64,000 nucleotides of DNA from Variovorax paradoxus (GCF_018614875.1 NZ_JAGGNW010000010.1:1-64000); one strand, 5' to 3'. Positions 26,712 through 35,407 are shown, counted from the stretch's first letter. The notes: generated by a model not told the origin, from the sequence alone. Made by a program: numbers and translations.

Positions 26712-29378
26712 CTACCAGTTATGAATGAACCGCAGTCGCAATGTCTCCAGGGCTGGCGGGAACGCCGCCTCGCAAGTCATGCCTAAGTAGGTTGCGGCGC
26801 GGGTCGTGCCCACGTACAAGTACTTGTCAAACAACTCCGGCTGCTCGTTCGCCAGCCGGTCTATGCCGACAAAGAACACTGCTTCGAACTCAAGCCCCTT
26901 GATGTGCTGAATGTCAAAAACTCGTACGTCGTTCTCGTTGCCCATGGTCTGCCCGACCCGGCAAGGTACTGCCTTGATGTTGTTATCTACCAGTTGATCG
27001 CTTAGCGCCTGTGCCAGTGGCTCTACCTCGGCTTCGCTCATCACCAGCACGGCGATCGAAGGCATCTTCTTCACAAACGCTTCGATTTCGCGAATGCGCT
27101 CGGCCAACCACACAGCTATCTCTACTGACGATTTCAGTCCTTCGACCAGCACTGGCGCCACGCCCTCGTTGTCCACGCCTTCGGGCAACGACACCGCGCC
27201 GGGGTCACCGCCGCCCAAGCTGACGATGTCCTTCGCCATCTCGTTGAGCTGGGTACTCTGCCGGTATGAGATGGTGATCGTCTGGTCGCTCAACCCCGGG
27301 CAGGCCCACCGCACGTCTTCCAGGCTGCGGCTGCCCCAGCTGGTCAACCGTTGGTTGAAATCGCCGCAGGCGAAGAACGAAGTGCCAAGTGGGTTGGTCA
27401 GCGCCGCCATGCAGCCTAACTGGATGGGCGAGAAGTCAGTCGCTTCGGCCACCAGGACTTGATTCCGCTGGGCGCCACGTACGGCGTCCAGCGCGGACCA
27501 TTCGGTCGACTCGATCTCACGTTGTACCGAGGGTCGTAGCTGCAGGCCCGTGGCGTTGCGCAACAGAGCAAGAAGCATGATGTCCAGCTCGAGCGGATGA
27601 AGGTCCGTTGCAATATAGCTACCGGCCGATTGGTACCAACTGCCTTCCCCCTGACGTTGGCGTCGGAAGCTGCGGTAGCGGCGAGCCACATCGTTGATGA
27701 ACGACCGCGCTGGATTCAGCAACTTTCTCACACGCGATTGCTGAACCAGACTGTGGCCCACGGCAGCCAATTCGGCCGGTGCCAGCCCGCGATCCCCTAA
27801 CCACTCGACGATGCGGCTACTTCGCCGCCCCTTCTTCAGCGAGTTGCCCGTCGCGCGTGATCGCGCCAGAGCGCGTAAGCTGCGCTGGTAGGCCTGCATC
27901 GCAGCGGCGCGTCCGGTTCTTTGCTCGACCGCCTCTTCATCGTCGTCGTTCTCGTCTTCATCGTCTTCGTCGATATCCGTGCTCGTGTCCTGCAGCGTGT
28001 CGATGAAGCGCGCCAACTCGTCTAGGAAGGAGCGGTTGCGGTTCACCTGCAGGGTTAGCGCCTCCTTCACTTTTCCGTCGGTGTAGGCTCTCATTTCCTG
28101 CAAGCTTTGTTGCAGCCCACGGGTGCTGCGGCTCAGTCCGACCACTGCGTCGCCAGCGTTTTCAGGCCCCACCCCGGCGAGGGACTCTAGTGCAGGTACA
28201 GCCAGCGCGGAAACTGTTGTGTCTGCGTCGGCCCGCAAATCCTCCGCTGCTTGGCGAATAGCCATCAGCCATGCGGTTTTCTGCCATTGGTCGAAGTCGG
28301 CATACCAAGCGGTCGGCGCTTCTCGAGCGGTGGCGGTCAGGGTGGGCGCGGAGTCCTTCAGCACGAAAATGCCGCTGCCACTGGCTGTGCGCAGGATGCC
28401 AAAGCGGTTCCGGGCCAGGTCGTGCCGCTGATCGCTCCACGTGCGAATGCGTTGCTCGGGCGCGAGGATGCCCTCAAGTGCGAAGGCCTCCTTTACATAC
28501 TGGCGCAGCAGGTCGGTGGGCGTGAACATCATCCAGCTCTGCGCATGCGGCAACTCGCTGGTCTCGTCCATGCGGCGGATGAGACCCTGTTCGACCTCAT
28601 CCAGTACGGCGGTGTCCAGCTTCTGGCCCAGGCGACGAATCAGTGTGGTCGTCTTGCCGGTGCCAGGCGGGCCTAGGATCAGCAGCCGGCTGGCCAATGG
28701 CAGGCGGAAGATCTCGTCTTGGTAAACATCGAGCACTGGCTGGTCGCGCAGGCCCATCTTGGCGATCACGCTGCGGCGTCGACCGGCGATCACGTTCTTG
28801 GCCACTTCCTCCTCGGCCAGCAGCGCCGTCAGCACGTCCTCGGCCACCCCCGCAATAGCTGGCACCAACAATTCGCGCAGCGAGCGTATGGTGACGGTGG
28901 CGAAGTTCTCGCTTTCGAAGACGCTGTCACGCGAGTCCCAAATGTCCTGCTTGAAGGGACGCAGCAGGGCACGCTGGCGCAGTGCGACCTCCTGTCCATC
29001 CGGACGGACGAAGGTGGAGCCGACTGCGCGTGAGGCCATCGCGCCCATTGGCGAACGGTAAGAGATGAGCAGGCCGCCCAGTTCCCTGGGCGGCGAGGTA
29101 CGGCAGACGTAGTGCGTGTGCATGACACCAGATTCATCGCTGACCACGACTTGAGCGATGGAGGGCTCCCGACCGAGGGCATCGAAGGCTGCGGCCTTCT
29201 CTGTATTCATGCGCTCGATCGTTTGCAGCGCGGCGGCCTCGCGAGCCGGGTTCATCACTCCGATTGATTCCGCTGTGAGATAGGAGTCGCCTTCGAGGCA
29301 GCGTCGCACTCGTTTCTCCACTTCGTCGAAAGTGTCGAGAACATTTCCCGCGATAGTCGTAACTGAATCTTGGTGCAC
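26712..29378 (-). CDS. superfamily 1 (UvrD/HelD-like) helicase
   Basis: SF1 helicase of about 888 residues. Walker A RLLILGPPGTGKTTTLIRR lies near residue 235; motif V-like QHIKGLEFEAVFFVGID and motif VI-like KYLYVGTTRAATYLG are close to the C terminus, an order typical of UvrD/HelD-type enzymes that use a broken-up core. A very acidic insert (DIDEDDEDENDDDEEA) is near residue 470, possibly a flexible or protein-binding loop. I chose the GTG at 29378, which has a GGAG site five bases upstream; the frame extends to 29459 without a better start. It converges on brxHI and is not part of that operon, but its place in the island suggests an accessory defence or repair role. No nuclease domain was recognised. 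Confidence 0.8.
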   Translation of the reverse strand: MHQDSVTTIAGNVLDTFDEVEKRVRRCLEGDSYLTAESIGVMNPAREAAALQTIERMNTEKAAAFDALGREPSIAQVVVSDESGVMHTHYVCRTSPPRELGGLLISYRSPMGAMASRAVGSTFVRPDGQEVALRQRALLRPFKQDIWDSRDSVFESENFATVTIRSLRELLVPAIAGVAEDVLTALLAEEEVAKNVIAGRRRSVIAKMGLRDQPVLDVYQDEIFRLPLASRLLILGPPGTGKTTTLIRRLGQKLDTAVLDEVEQGLIRRMDETSELPHAQSWMMFTPTDLLRQYVKEAFALEGILAPEQRIRTWSDQRHDLARNRFGILRTASGSGIFVLKDSAPTLTATAREAPTAWYADFDQWQKTAWLMAIRQAAEDLRADADTTVSALAVPALESLAGVGPENAGDAVVGLSRSTRGLQQSLQEMRAYTDGKVKEALTLQVNRNRSFLDELARFIDTLQDTSTDIDEDDEDENDDDEEAVEQRTGRAAAMQAYQRSLRALARSRATGNSLKKGRRSSRIVEWLGDRGLAPAELAAVGHSLVQQSRVRKLLNPARSFINDVARRYRSFRRQRQGEGSWYQSAGSYIATDLHPLELDIMLLALLRNATGLQLRPSVQREIESTEWSALDAVRGAQRNQVLVAEATDFSPIQLGCMAALTNPLGTSFFACGDFNQRLTSWGSRSLEDVRWACPGLSDQTITISYRQSTQLNEMAKDIVSLGGGDPGAVSLPEGVDNEGVAPVLVEGLKSSVEIAVWLAERIREIEAFVKKMPSIAVLVMSEAEVEPLAQALSDQLVDNNIKAVPCRVGQTMGNENDVRVFDIQHIKGLEFEAVFFVGIDRLANEQPELFDKYLYVGTTRAATYLGMTCEAAFPPALETLRLRFIHNW

Positions 29379-29684
29379 GGTGTCTCCGCTCAAAGCCAAT
29401 CTCCTTTTAGACGTGAATACGCAATCAGCCCAACATGGCATCGCTGTCGTGGCACACATCTACCATGGGGCCCCGATTCGATGACTTTAGTTACATCTTA
29501 CTGAGCCGCCAATTGCTTGCGCCGAGCCGTCCCCACCCGACGAGCGTTTGACGGAGGCGCTCAAGCAGACGGCGGCGCGGTGGGCATGCAGGCGTTGAAC
29601 AGCCTGCTCGTCGCGGGCAGCACGTTTCCGGCCATGGCGGAGCAAATGCATCCGGTGATGCAGTGGCCTCTGCGCTGATGATCG
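29379..29684. other. intergenic region with possible gene remnant
   Basis: Includes the upstream region of the SF1 helicase. Around 29575-29680 a plus-strand frame reads GAVGMQALNSLLVAGSTFPAMAEQMH and then stops, with a possible frameshift just before it; this may be the decayed end of an older gene. No intact gene, RNA or clear repeat is seen. Confidence 0.3.
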
Positions 29685-30497
29685 CTACGGGCGTGGAGCG
29701 TCGGCTTCCACGACACCCTCTGCTTTGGTCAGCAGGCTCACCGACCAATGGCCACCTTCTTCCTGCAGGGGCGCCAGGAGGTCGTATGTCTTGACCATGT
29801 TCAGCAGTCCCGAGTGGCCGTAGGTCTGGGGCGAGAAGGCGGGGTCGGTGCGCTTGAGGTATTGGCCGAGGACGCCCAGGCCGACCTTGCCTTCGGACGT
29901 GTCGCTGGCCAGCAGCGCTACGGCCTCGACGAGGAAGCGCGGCCGGCGTTTCAGCGCCGGCTTGGGCGGTTCCTGCTTCGGCGGCTCAGCCTTGGCCGGC
30001 TCTGTCTTCGCGGGCGCCTTCGGCGTAGCCTCGACGACCGCTTCTGTTGGAGGCTCGGGTCGTGTCCATTCGAAGAACTGGTCGCTGGCGTTGCGCAGGG
30101 CGTCGGGCGTCTTGGGCTCGCCGACGATGCACACGGTGGCGCCGCGCTCGCGCAGCTTGCGGCACAGGTAGGCGAAATCGGAATCGCTGGTGACCAGGCA
30201 GAAAGTGTCAGCCCGGCGATCGAAGAGCGCTTCCAGTGCGTCCAGTGCCAAGGCGATGTCGGCGGTGTTCTTGCCGGCGGCGTATTGGTACTGTAAGCAG
30301 GGAGTGAAGGCTAGGCGCACCAGCGCGTCCTGCCACTTGTTCGCCAGCGTGCCTTGGTTGCCGTAGCCGCGGCGAAGCACGACGCGGCCGAACTGCGCCA
30401 CCATGCGCAGCGCGTGCTCGAGGATGTCGGGCGGCACGTTGTCGCAGTCGACCAGGACGGCCACGCGTGTCTCTGTTGTCGTTGGGGTGGTGCTCAT
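29685..30497 (-). CDS. NYN-domain (LabA/Limkain-like) protein with C-terminal OST-HTH domain
   Basis: A 270-residue protein. The N-terminal 140 residues form a NYN domain, a PIN-like ribonuclease fold: VAVLVDCDNVPP supplies the first acidic pair, GKNTADIALALDALEAL the middle acidic residues and LVTSDSDFAYLCRKLRE the DSD cluster. A linker rich in alanine, proline, lysine and glutamate (about 150-185) joins a C-terminal OST-HTH/LOTUS-like domain (EAVALLASDTSEGKVGLGVLGQYLKR), thought to bind RNA. Together they suggest a cytoplasmic RNA nuclease or RNA-binding regulator. It is transcribed alone. Such proteins are widespread in chromosomes and defence islands; whether it belongs to the island function is open. 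Confidence 0.85.
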   Translation of the reverse strand: MSTTPTTTETRVAVLVDCDNVPPDILEHALRMVAQFGRVVLRRGYGNQGTLANKWQDALVRLAFTPCLQYQYAAGKNTADIALALDALEALFDRRADTFCLVTSDSDFAYLCRKLRERGATVCIVGEPKTPDALRNASDQFFEWTRPEPPTEAVVEATPKAPAKTEPAKAEPPKQEPPKPALKRRPRFLVEAVALLASDTSEGKVGLGVLGQYLKRTDPAFSPQTYGHSGLLNMVKTYDLLAPLQEEGGHWSVSLLTKAEGVVEADAPRP

Positions 30498-30758
30498 CCG
30501 AGGTTCCGTGCTGCTGGATTTAACGGGTCACAACGGTAGCCGATTCCGGGCGTCTCCGGTCATAGGAGGCAACGGCCGGGCGCGCTGTCGTGCTTGCGCA
30601 TCGAGCCCCCATGGCCATCTAGCCCCTTTGGGTTTTCATCGTTCCCTTGCTCCGCTTGGCCGACGCCTTCGGCCCGGTTCGCTCCTCCGGACCTGCGCGC
30701 TGCGTTTCTGTGGTGTCGGTGACGAAGGTGTGCTTGAGAAATATCGCTGCGTGCTGAG
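30498..30758. other. intergenic region upstream of the NYN gene
   Basis: Contains a small GC hairpin (GGCCGA, 30658-30663, pairing with TCGGCC, 30669-30674) that might end transcription of the XRE gene, though no T-run follows. Otherwise nothing recognisable; frames through it look like shadows. Confidence 0.4.
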
Positions 30759-31094
30759 TCATGACGACTTACCCCATGCGGAAGAGAACGCAGAAGCGCG
30801 GGCAGCGGCCCGCACAAGATTTGCAAGCGCCAGAGCATGGCGCTCGGTGCCATCCCATGCGTCCAGCACCGCCTGGTGCAGTGCCTGTGCCCCTGCACCG
30901 TCCATGTTCTCGGTTAACGATACTCCAAGATATTTGCATATCTTGCGGTGGGTCGTGGTGACCTTGACCGCCTGAGAAAACGCTCGACTGAGGGTCGGCT
31001 GAGGGATGCCAGTTCCTCTGGAAATATCAATCTGCCTGAGGCTTTTCTCCGTCATGGCTTGACGGATTCTTTGCAGCACAACATTGACGTTCAT
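30759..31094 (-). CDS. XRE-family HTH regulator divergent from sce7726 gene
   Basis: A regulator of about 111 residues. IRQAMTEKSLRQIDISRGTGIPQPTLSRAF is a Cro/CI-type helix-turn-helix with the usual TGIPQPTLSRAF recognition segment. The C-terminal 50 residues are helical and unassigned. The ATG at 31094 starts MNVNVVLQRIRQAM; an upstream ATG at 31118 would add eight residues and collide with the divergent gene's start. It is divergent from the sce7726-type gene with only 26 bases between the two starts, so it most likely controls both. This geometry recalls toxin-antitoxin or controlled-nuclease pairs. Confidence 0.8.
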   Translation of the reverse strand: MNVNVVLQRIRQAMTEKSLRQIDISRGTGIPQPTLSRAFSQAVKVTTTHRKICKYLGVSLTENMDGAGAQALHQAVLDAWDGTERHALALANLVRAAARASAFSSAWGKSS

Positions 31095-31120
31095 GCATTT
31101 ATTATTGCATATTTGCATGT
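31095..31120. promoter_or_regulatory. short divergent promoter region with repeated TGCAT
   Basis: The 26 bases between the divergent xre and sce7726-type starts are AT-rich and contain TGCAT twice, with a third copy just inside the xre start, an arrangement that could be an XRE operator. Both promoters must overlap it or the coding starts. No -35 box can be assigned with confidence. Confidence 0.4.
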
Positions 31121-31882
31121 ATGGACTACATCACCCACCCGTTCTTGAAGCTTCCTCTCGATGACGACGCCGTGGCGCACGATGCGCAGCTTCGTGCGTT
31201 GCTCAAGAGCGCCGGCGTGTGGCAGGCCAGCGAACTCGTGCTCGAGGAGTTCTGCCTTCCTCCGGGCCCGGAGTTGACCGTGCGGGCCGATCTGGTCGTG
31301 ACAGGTGCCTCCCTGACGGGCTTCGAGATCAAGGCAGGCAAGGACCGGGTGACGCGCTTGCCGGCCCAGGTCGAGGCCTATGGCGCCGTTTGCGGTTTCG
31401 CCAACGTGGCCACGGTGCCCGCGCATGTGAACGACATCATTGCTGCGGTGCCCGAGTGGTGGGGTGTCTGGGTGGCCAGCGGACTGTGGGGCGAACTGGC
31501 CATGCGCTGCGTGCGGGCCGCGCGACCGAACCTGGCGCGTGATCCTGTGCGTATGGCCAGAATGCTGTGGCGGGACGAGGCGATTGCCAAGCTGACTGCG
31601 CTCGGCCTGCAAAAGGGCACCGCCAGCAAGAGCCGTGAAGGTTTGGCGAAGAAACTGGCGCAGGCCCTGAGCATCGACGAGATCGACGTCCTTGTGCAGA
31701 CCTGCCTGCGGCAACGTCGGCGGAGGCAGCCAGCGGTTGTTGCAAAGCCTCGTGTTGTCGAGGCGCCGAAGTACGAGTTGCGTCCTCGCAGCTATCTCGT
31801 CCCTCCGGTCTGGCAGCCGCCGGTCATGCGTCAGCGGCAACTGGGCTCGCCGCGGGAGGCATCGCCAATTCTGCGTTTCTAA
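31121..31882 (+). CDS. sce7726 family protein (PD-(D/E)XK-like fold)
   Basis: A 253-residue protein of the sce7726 family. The core reads ELVLEEFCLPPGPELTVRADLVVTGASLTGFEIKAGKDRVTRLP; the RADLVV aspartate and FEIK glutamate-lysine are the expected PD-(D/E)XK nuclease-type residues. It continues with the family's QVEAYGAV and VPEWWGVWV blocks. The C-terminal 60 residues are basic (QRRRRQPAVV, RQRQLG), as for a nucleic-acid binder. Members often sit next to an sce7725 gene; none is present. Here it is paired with a divergent XRE regulator. A nuclease role is likely from the fold but unproven. Its end overlaps the convergent TnsE-like gene by four bases. Confidence 0.8.
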   Translation: MDYITHPFLKLPLDDDAVAHDAQLRALLKSAGVWQASELVLEEFCLPPGPELTVRADLVVTGASLTGFEIKAGKDRVTRLPAQVEAYGAVCGFANVATVPAHVNDIIAAVPEWWGVWVASGLWGELAMRCVRAARPNLARDPVRMARMLWRDEAIAKLTALGLQKGTASKSREGLAKKLAQALSIDEIDVLVQTCLRQRRRRQPAVVAKPRVVEAPKYELRPRSYLVPPVWQPPVMRQRQLGSPREASPILRF

Positions 31883-33615
31883 GTTAGCTGAATGAAAAGG
31901 CTGGTGATCCAGGCTGCGAGGGCTTGAACTGCTTCGGGGGCGGTGACTGCTATTTTGAAGCCCGGTTCGGGCGAGTCGGTTGCGGCGTTGGCCTGCGCGA
32001 GCATGAAGTCCGCTGCGCAGTAGCTGAACGCGATTTCGAATGCTGCATTCACATCAATGGCGATCTCTTCCGTGATTTGAATCGGGTACATCAACGGGAA
32101 GATGGTTTCGGCCTCGATGACGATGCACATCAGGGCCTTGCCGCCCCCCGGAGCTCGAAGAGCGAAAGCGATCGCGCGCCTGGGCCGGTGCCTGAATCCG
32201 TCCCTGACGATGAGTGAATCTGCGATGACGCCGTCCTCGTCGGACAGCAGGTCCAATGGGACGGTGTTCGATCCATCGCGCGTGGCGGTCAGCAACTCAA
32301 CGTTGACAACCTGCTGCAGTTCCAAGGCCTCCAGCATCACCCTTGCGAACAGCGGCGGGGGTACCTGCAGGACACGGCTCTCTGGCGCCTCGGTCAATTC
32401 AGCGGGGCGAACTCGCTCGTCAGAACCTGGGCTCCCCACTGCATGTGCTTCCACTGGTGGATGGAACTGCCCGAGATGCTGTTGCTCGGCGATTTGCCTG
32501 GTGATCAATGCTCCCCAGACGCGCTTGTTCTCTAGATCGGTGAACTTGCGCGTGGCAGGCCTGCGAAAGACCTGTGAGGCCAACGACTTCGACGCATCCG
32601 TCTCAACCAGACCAGGGTCCTTGGGTGATTGGGTGCCGGCACCACCAGCGTGGGCCGCGGCCTGGGCTGCGCGATGCTCGGGGCCTGGCTTGTATCTGGG
32701 CTTCTGCACAGAGCTGAGTTGGTACTTGAGCGCCTTGAACGGGAACGGGTGACTGCAGGATTCGATCCGATAGGCCAAGAATGTGCCTGCATCGAGCCAC
32801 CTTCCGGCGACTTTCAGATCGGTCTTCCCCTCAAAGGGAAACCTCGCCATGGGGTAGATCTCCTGGCCGATGGCAGAGGCTTGTTGACACGAGCTGCCAA
32901 CCAGCTGCGCGGCATGGAAAGCAATCTTGCTGGTGGCAATTCTGGCGATGTCTTCCGCACTGGCTGCAGGCAGGAAATCCGCCAGGGTGATCACGAGCTT
33001 GCCGCGTCCGTCATAGCCGGAGTCGTTGTAGAGCATCTCCGGCGTGAGTGGAGGAGAAAACAGCCTGGATAGGAGTGCGCTGGAGGAGCCAAAGTAGAAG
33101 CGGATGAGCTCCATGCACGGAATCAGTAGCGACTTCCCCGAAGGCGTCTCCACCTGTGCGCAGTAGGAGTGCGTGTTGTTCATGTGCCAGGGGTGCTCGA
33201 CCATCGGCAGCAGGAAACTTCCGTCCGCTCTCGCTGAGCCGGCCTTCACCAGGGAGAGCGTCGACGAGTCGATGACCAATTCGCGAAAGGTCTCGCTCGT
33301 GTGTGGCGGCTCGAAGTGCGGTCGCTGGTCTTTCCATACATCGCCGATCCGCAGCATCATCGTTGTGCCGACGGAGACCCACACCTTCATCTGCTGGCTG
33401 TGATGTCCTTGGCCTTCGTACGTGCGTGACTGAGGGTCGACGCGGGAGAGGAAGACCAGAACGGACGGCTGGCGATTGCGTCCGTAGCGGTCCGGATAGG
33501 CGATGGGGCCGAACCAATCGATGCGCCACAACTGGGGGCCTTCGGGAAACGCGGAGACCTTGATCTTCGAGTCAATCGGTTCCAGCGGCTTGGGGAAAGT
33601 GAACCCTGTTCCCAA
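31879..33615 (-). CDS. TnsE-like transposition protein (tentative)
   Basis: A 578-residue protein that starts (TTG, GAGG eight bases upstream) just inside a candidate transposon end. The N-terminal part has LWRIDWFGPIAY and QVETPSGKSLLIPCMELIRFYFGSSSALLSRLF, which resemble blocks of Tn7 TnsE as I recall it. The last 150 residues (GFRHRPRRAIAFALRAPG, MCIVIEAETIFPLMYP) resemble its C-terminal DNA-binding domain. A variable, charged linker lies between. TnsE directs Tn7 to replicating mobile DNA through the sliding clamp and 3' ends. No TnsA, B, C or D homologue lies in the window. It has no transposase DDE motif and none of the zinc-finger cysteines of TniQ. The assignment is by eye and needs a profile search. 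Confidence 0.5.
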   Translation of the reverse strand: MGTGFTFPKPLEPIDSKIKVSAFPEGPQLWRIDWFGPIAYPDRYGRNRQPSVLVFLSRVDPQSRTYEGQGHHSQQMKVWVSVGTTMMLRIGDVWKDQRPHFEPPHTSETFRELVIDSSTLSLVKAGSARADGSFLLPMVEHPWHMNNTHSYCAQVETPSGKSLLIPCMELIRFYFGSSSALLSRLFSPPLTPEMLYNDSGYDGRGKLVITLADFLPAASAEDIARIATSKIAFHAAQLVGSSCQQASAIGQEIYPMARFPFEGKTDLKVAGRWLDAGTFLAYRIESCSHPFPFKALKYQLSSVQKPRYKPGPEHRAAQAAAHAGGAGTQSPKDPGLVETDASKSLASQVFRRPATRKFTDLENKRVWGALITRQIAEQQHLGQFHPPVEAHAVGSPGSDERVRPAELTEAPESRVLQVPPPLFARVMLEALELQQVVNVELLTATRDGSNTVPLDLLSDEDGVIADSLIVRDGFRHRPRRAIAFALRAPGGGKALMCIVIEAETIFPLMYPIQITEEIAIDVNAAFEIAFSYCAADFMLAQANAATDSPEPGFKIAVTAPEAVQALAAWITSLFIQLT

Positions 33616-33631
33616 CGCATTTCCCTCAGGG

Positions 33632-33691
33632 AATTCTCAAATACTTCTGAAAATTCTCACCGACTCTTGGTATTTCTCACTCACTTCTGGT
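33632..33691. repeat. three tandem 20-bp direct repeats at island edge
   Basis: Units 33632-33651, 33652-33671 and 33672-33691 align without gaps; unit 3 is ATTTCTCACTCACTTCTGGT and unit 2 is AATTCTCACCGACTCTTGGT. The TTCTCA core recurs exactly every 20 bases (33634, 33654, 33674). Tandem sites about 20 bases long are what transposase TnsB binds at Tn7-type ends. The last unit overlaps the lipA stop codon. Confidence 0.75.
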
Positions 33692-33701
33692 TGCTGTCAC
33701 A
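33632..33701 (-). mobile_element. candidate Tn7-type transposon end at the lipA 3' terminus
   Basis: On the minus strand a 5'-TGTGACAG terminus (33701-33694) is followed after ten bases by the three 20-bp repeats and then by the TnsE-like gene. A 5'-TGT end plus tandem transposase-binding sites is the Tn7-family pattern. It also marks the switch from island to conserved lip/atp genes. The lipA reading frame runs into this end, giving it the tail CDSNQK, which looks foreign. The opposite end was not found in the window, so it must lie left of position 1 or be lost. Confidence 0.55.
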
Positions 33702-34697
33702 GACGCCGGCAGCGTGCGCCTGCTGGTCCGCGTGGTAGCTCGAACGCACCATCGCGCCCACGGCCGCGTGGCTGAAGCCCATCTTGTAGGCCTCTTCCTC
33801 GAACATCTTGAAGGTGTCGGGGTGCACGTAGCGGCGCACCGGCAGGTGCGAGCCCGACGGCGACAGGTACTGGCCGATGGTCAGCATGTCGATGTCGTGG
33901 GCGCGCATGTCGCGCATCACCTGCAGGATCTCTTCGTCGGTCTCGCCCAGGCCCACCATGATGCCGCTCTTGGTCGGCACGCCGGGGTGCAGCGCCTTGA
34001 ACTTCTTCAGCAGGTTGAGGCTGAACTGGTAGTCGCTGCCGGGACGCGCTTCCTTGTAGAGGCGCGGCGCGGTTTCGAGGTTGTGGTTCATCACGTCCGG
34101 CGGCGCGGCCTTGAGGATTTCCAAGGCGCGGTCGTCGCGGCCGCGGAAGTCGGGCACCAGGATCTCGATCTGCGTCGTCGGCGAGAGCTCGCGGATGTTG
34201 TTGATGCAGTCGACGAAATGCTGGCTGCCGCCGTCGCGCAGGTCGTCGCGGTCGACGCTGGTGATCACCACGTACTTCAGGCGCAGCTTGGCGATGGTCT
34301 TCGCGAGGTTGAGCGGCTCGTCCTTGTCGAGCGGATCGGGGCGGCCGTGGCCCACGTCGCAGAACGGGCAGCGGCGCGTGCACTTGTCGCCCATGATCAT
34401 GAAGGTGGCCGTGCCGTTGCCGAAGCATTCGCCGATGTTCGGGCACGAGGCCTCTTCGCAGACGGTGTGCAGGTTGCTCTCGCGCAGGATCTGCTTGATT
34501 TCGTAGAAGCGGGTGGTGGGGCTTCCGGCCTTCACGCGGATCCACTCGGGCTTCTTGAGCACCTCGCCCTGCTGCACCACCTTGACGGGGATGCGCGAGA
34601 GCTTGGCCGCGGCCTTCTGCTTGGCCAGCGGGTTGTAGTTTTCGGCGCTTTGCGCCTCTCTCACTACGGGTGCGGGGACGACTTCTGAGGTGCTCAT
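33681..34697 (-). CDS. lipA: lipoyl synthase LipA
   Basis: Radical SAM enzyme, 338 residues, that inserts two sulfurs into octanoyl groups on carrier domains to make lipoate. The radical SAM cluster motif is CTRRCPFC (C-x3-C-x2-C) and the auxiliary cluster is [12 protein letters not shown] upstream of it; the family's [12 protein letters not shown] and [15 protein letters not shown] blocks are intact. The reading frame normally ends near [14 protein letters not shown] in related bacteria as far as I recall; here six more residues, CDSNQK, are encoded by the candidate transposon end. The catalytic core is unaffected. Transcribed leftward as the last gene after dat-ybeD-lipB, eight bases from lipB. 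Confidence 0.97.
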   Translation of the reverse strand: MSTSEVVPAPVVREAQSAENYNPLAKQKAAAKLSRIPVKVVQQGEVLKKPEWIRVKAGSPTTRFYEIKQILRESNLHTVCEEASCPNIGECFGNGTATFMIMGDKCTRRCPFCDVGHGRPDPLDKDEPLNLAKTIAKLRLKYVVITSVDRDDLRDGGSQHFVDCINNIRELSPTTQIEILVPDFRGRDDRALEILKAAPPDVMNHNLETAPRLYKEARPGSDYQFSLNLLKKFKALHPGVPTKSGIMVGLGETDEEILQVMRDMRAHDIDMLTIGQYLSPSGSHLPVRRYVHPDTFKMFEEEAYKMGFSHAAVGAMVRSSYHADQQAHAAGVCDSNQK

Positions 34698-34704
34698 TGG
34701 ATTG

Positions 34705-35385
34705 CTAGGGCGCCAGGTAGGTGGTGAGTTTCTGGCTCAGGACCCGGGCAGCTTCTTCCCATGTGGTTTGGACCCCGATTGTAGAAAGGTCGACCGTCTG
34801 CAGTCCCGCATAGCCGCAAGGGTTGATCCGCGAGAAGGGTTCGAGGTCCATGTCGACGTTGAGCGCCACGCCGTGGTAAGTGGCGTGGCGGCTCACCTTG
34901 ATGCCAAGCGCGGCGATCTTGCCGAGGCCGCGGAACGGGTCGCCGGGGGGGAGCGGTCCGGTCAGCGCGGCATGAGAAAAAGGGTCGTCGAGCCGCACGT
35001 AGATGCCCGGCGCGCCGGGCACGCGGTGGCCCGTCACGCCGAAGTGGGCCAGCGTGCGCAGCACCGATTCCTCGATGCGGTAGACGTATTCCTTCACGAA
35101 GTAGCCGGCGCGGCGCAGGTCGATCAGCGGATAGGCCACCACCTGGCCGGGGCCGTGGAAAGTGACCTGGCCGCCGCGGTCGGTCTGCACCACCGGGATG
35201 TCGCCGGGGTTCAGGATGTGGTCCTGCTTGCCGGCGATGCCCTGCGTGAAGACCGGCGCGTGCTCGCAGACCCACAGCGCATCGGGCGTCTCGGGCAGGC
35301 GCTCGAGCGTGAACTGCTTCATCGCGCCATAGGTGGCGGCGTAGTCGGCGGCGCCCAGCCATGTCGGTTCGATGCCCGTGCTCAT
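34705..35385 (-). CDS. lipB: lipoyl(octanoyl) transferase LipB
   Basis: Transfers octanoate from acyl carrier protein to lipoyl domains, the step before LipA. The 226-residue protein has [21 protein letters not shown], the family signature, the catalytic lysine in [12 protein letters not shown] and the catalytic cysteine in [12 protein letters not shown] chose the ATG at 35385 (MSTGIEPTW); an in-frame GTG at 35403 would add six residues. It lies between ybeD and lipA on the same strand with gaps of 22 bases or less, so dat-ybeD-lipB-lipA is one operon. Confidence 0.95.
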   Translation of the reverse strand: MSTGIEPTWLGAADYAATYGAMKQFTLERLPETPDALWVCEHAPVFTQGIAGKQDHILNPGDIPVVQTDRGGQVTFHGPGQVVAYPLIDLRRAGYFVKEYVYRIEESVLRTLAHFGVTGHRVPGAPGIYVRLDDPFSHAALTGPLPPGDPFRGLGKIAALGIKVSRHATYHGVALNVDMDLEPFSRINPCGYAGLQTVDLSTIGVQTTWEEAARVLSQKLTTYLAP

Positions 35386-35407
35386 TGCATGCCCGGTGCT
35401 CACCGCT

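Noticed and set aside
31879..33615. TniQ/TnsD identity for the protein next to the transposon end
   Set aside because: The paired CxxC zinc-finger cysteines of TniQ/TnsD are missing.
1..33701. CRISPR array or cas genes in the defence island
   Set aside because: No spaced direct repeats of CRISPR type and no Cas motifs were seen; the only regular repeats are the three 20-bp units at 33632-33691, which have no spacers.
33681..33720. tRNA gene as the integration site of the island
   Set aside because: No cloverleaf or tRNA 3' end is visible at the boundary; the lipA 3' end itself is the junction.
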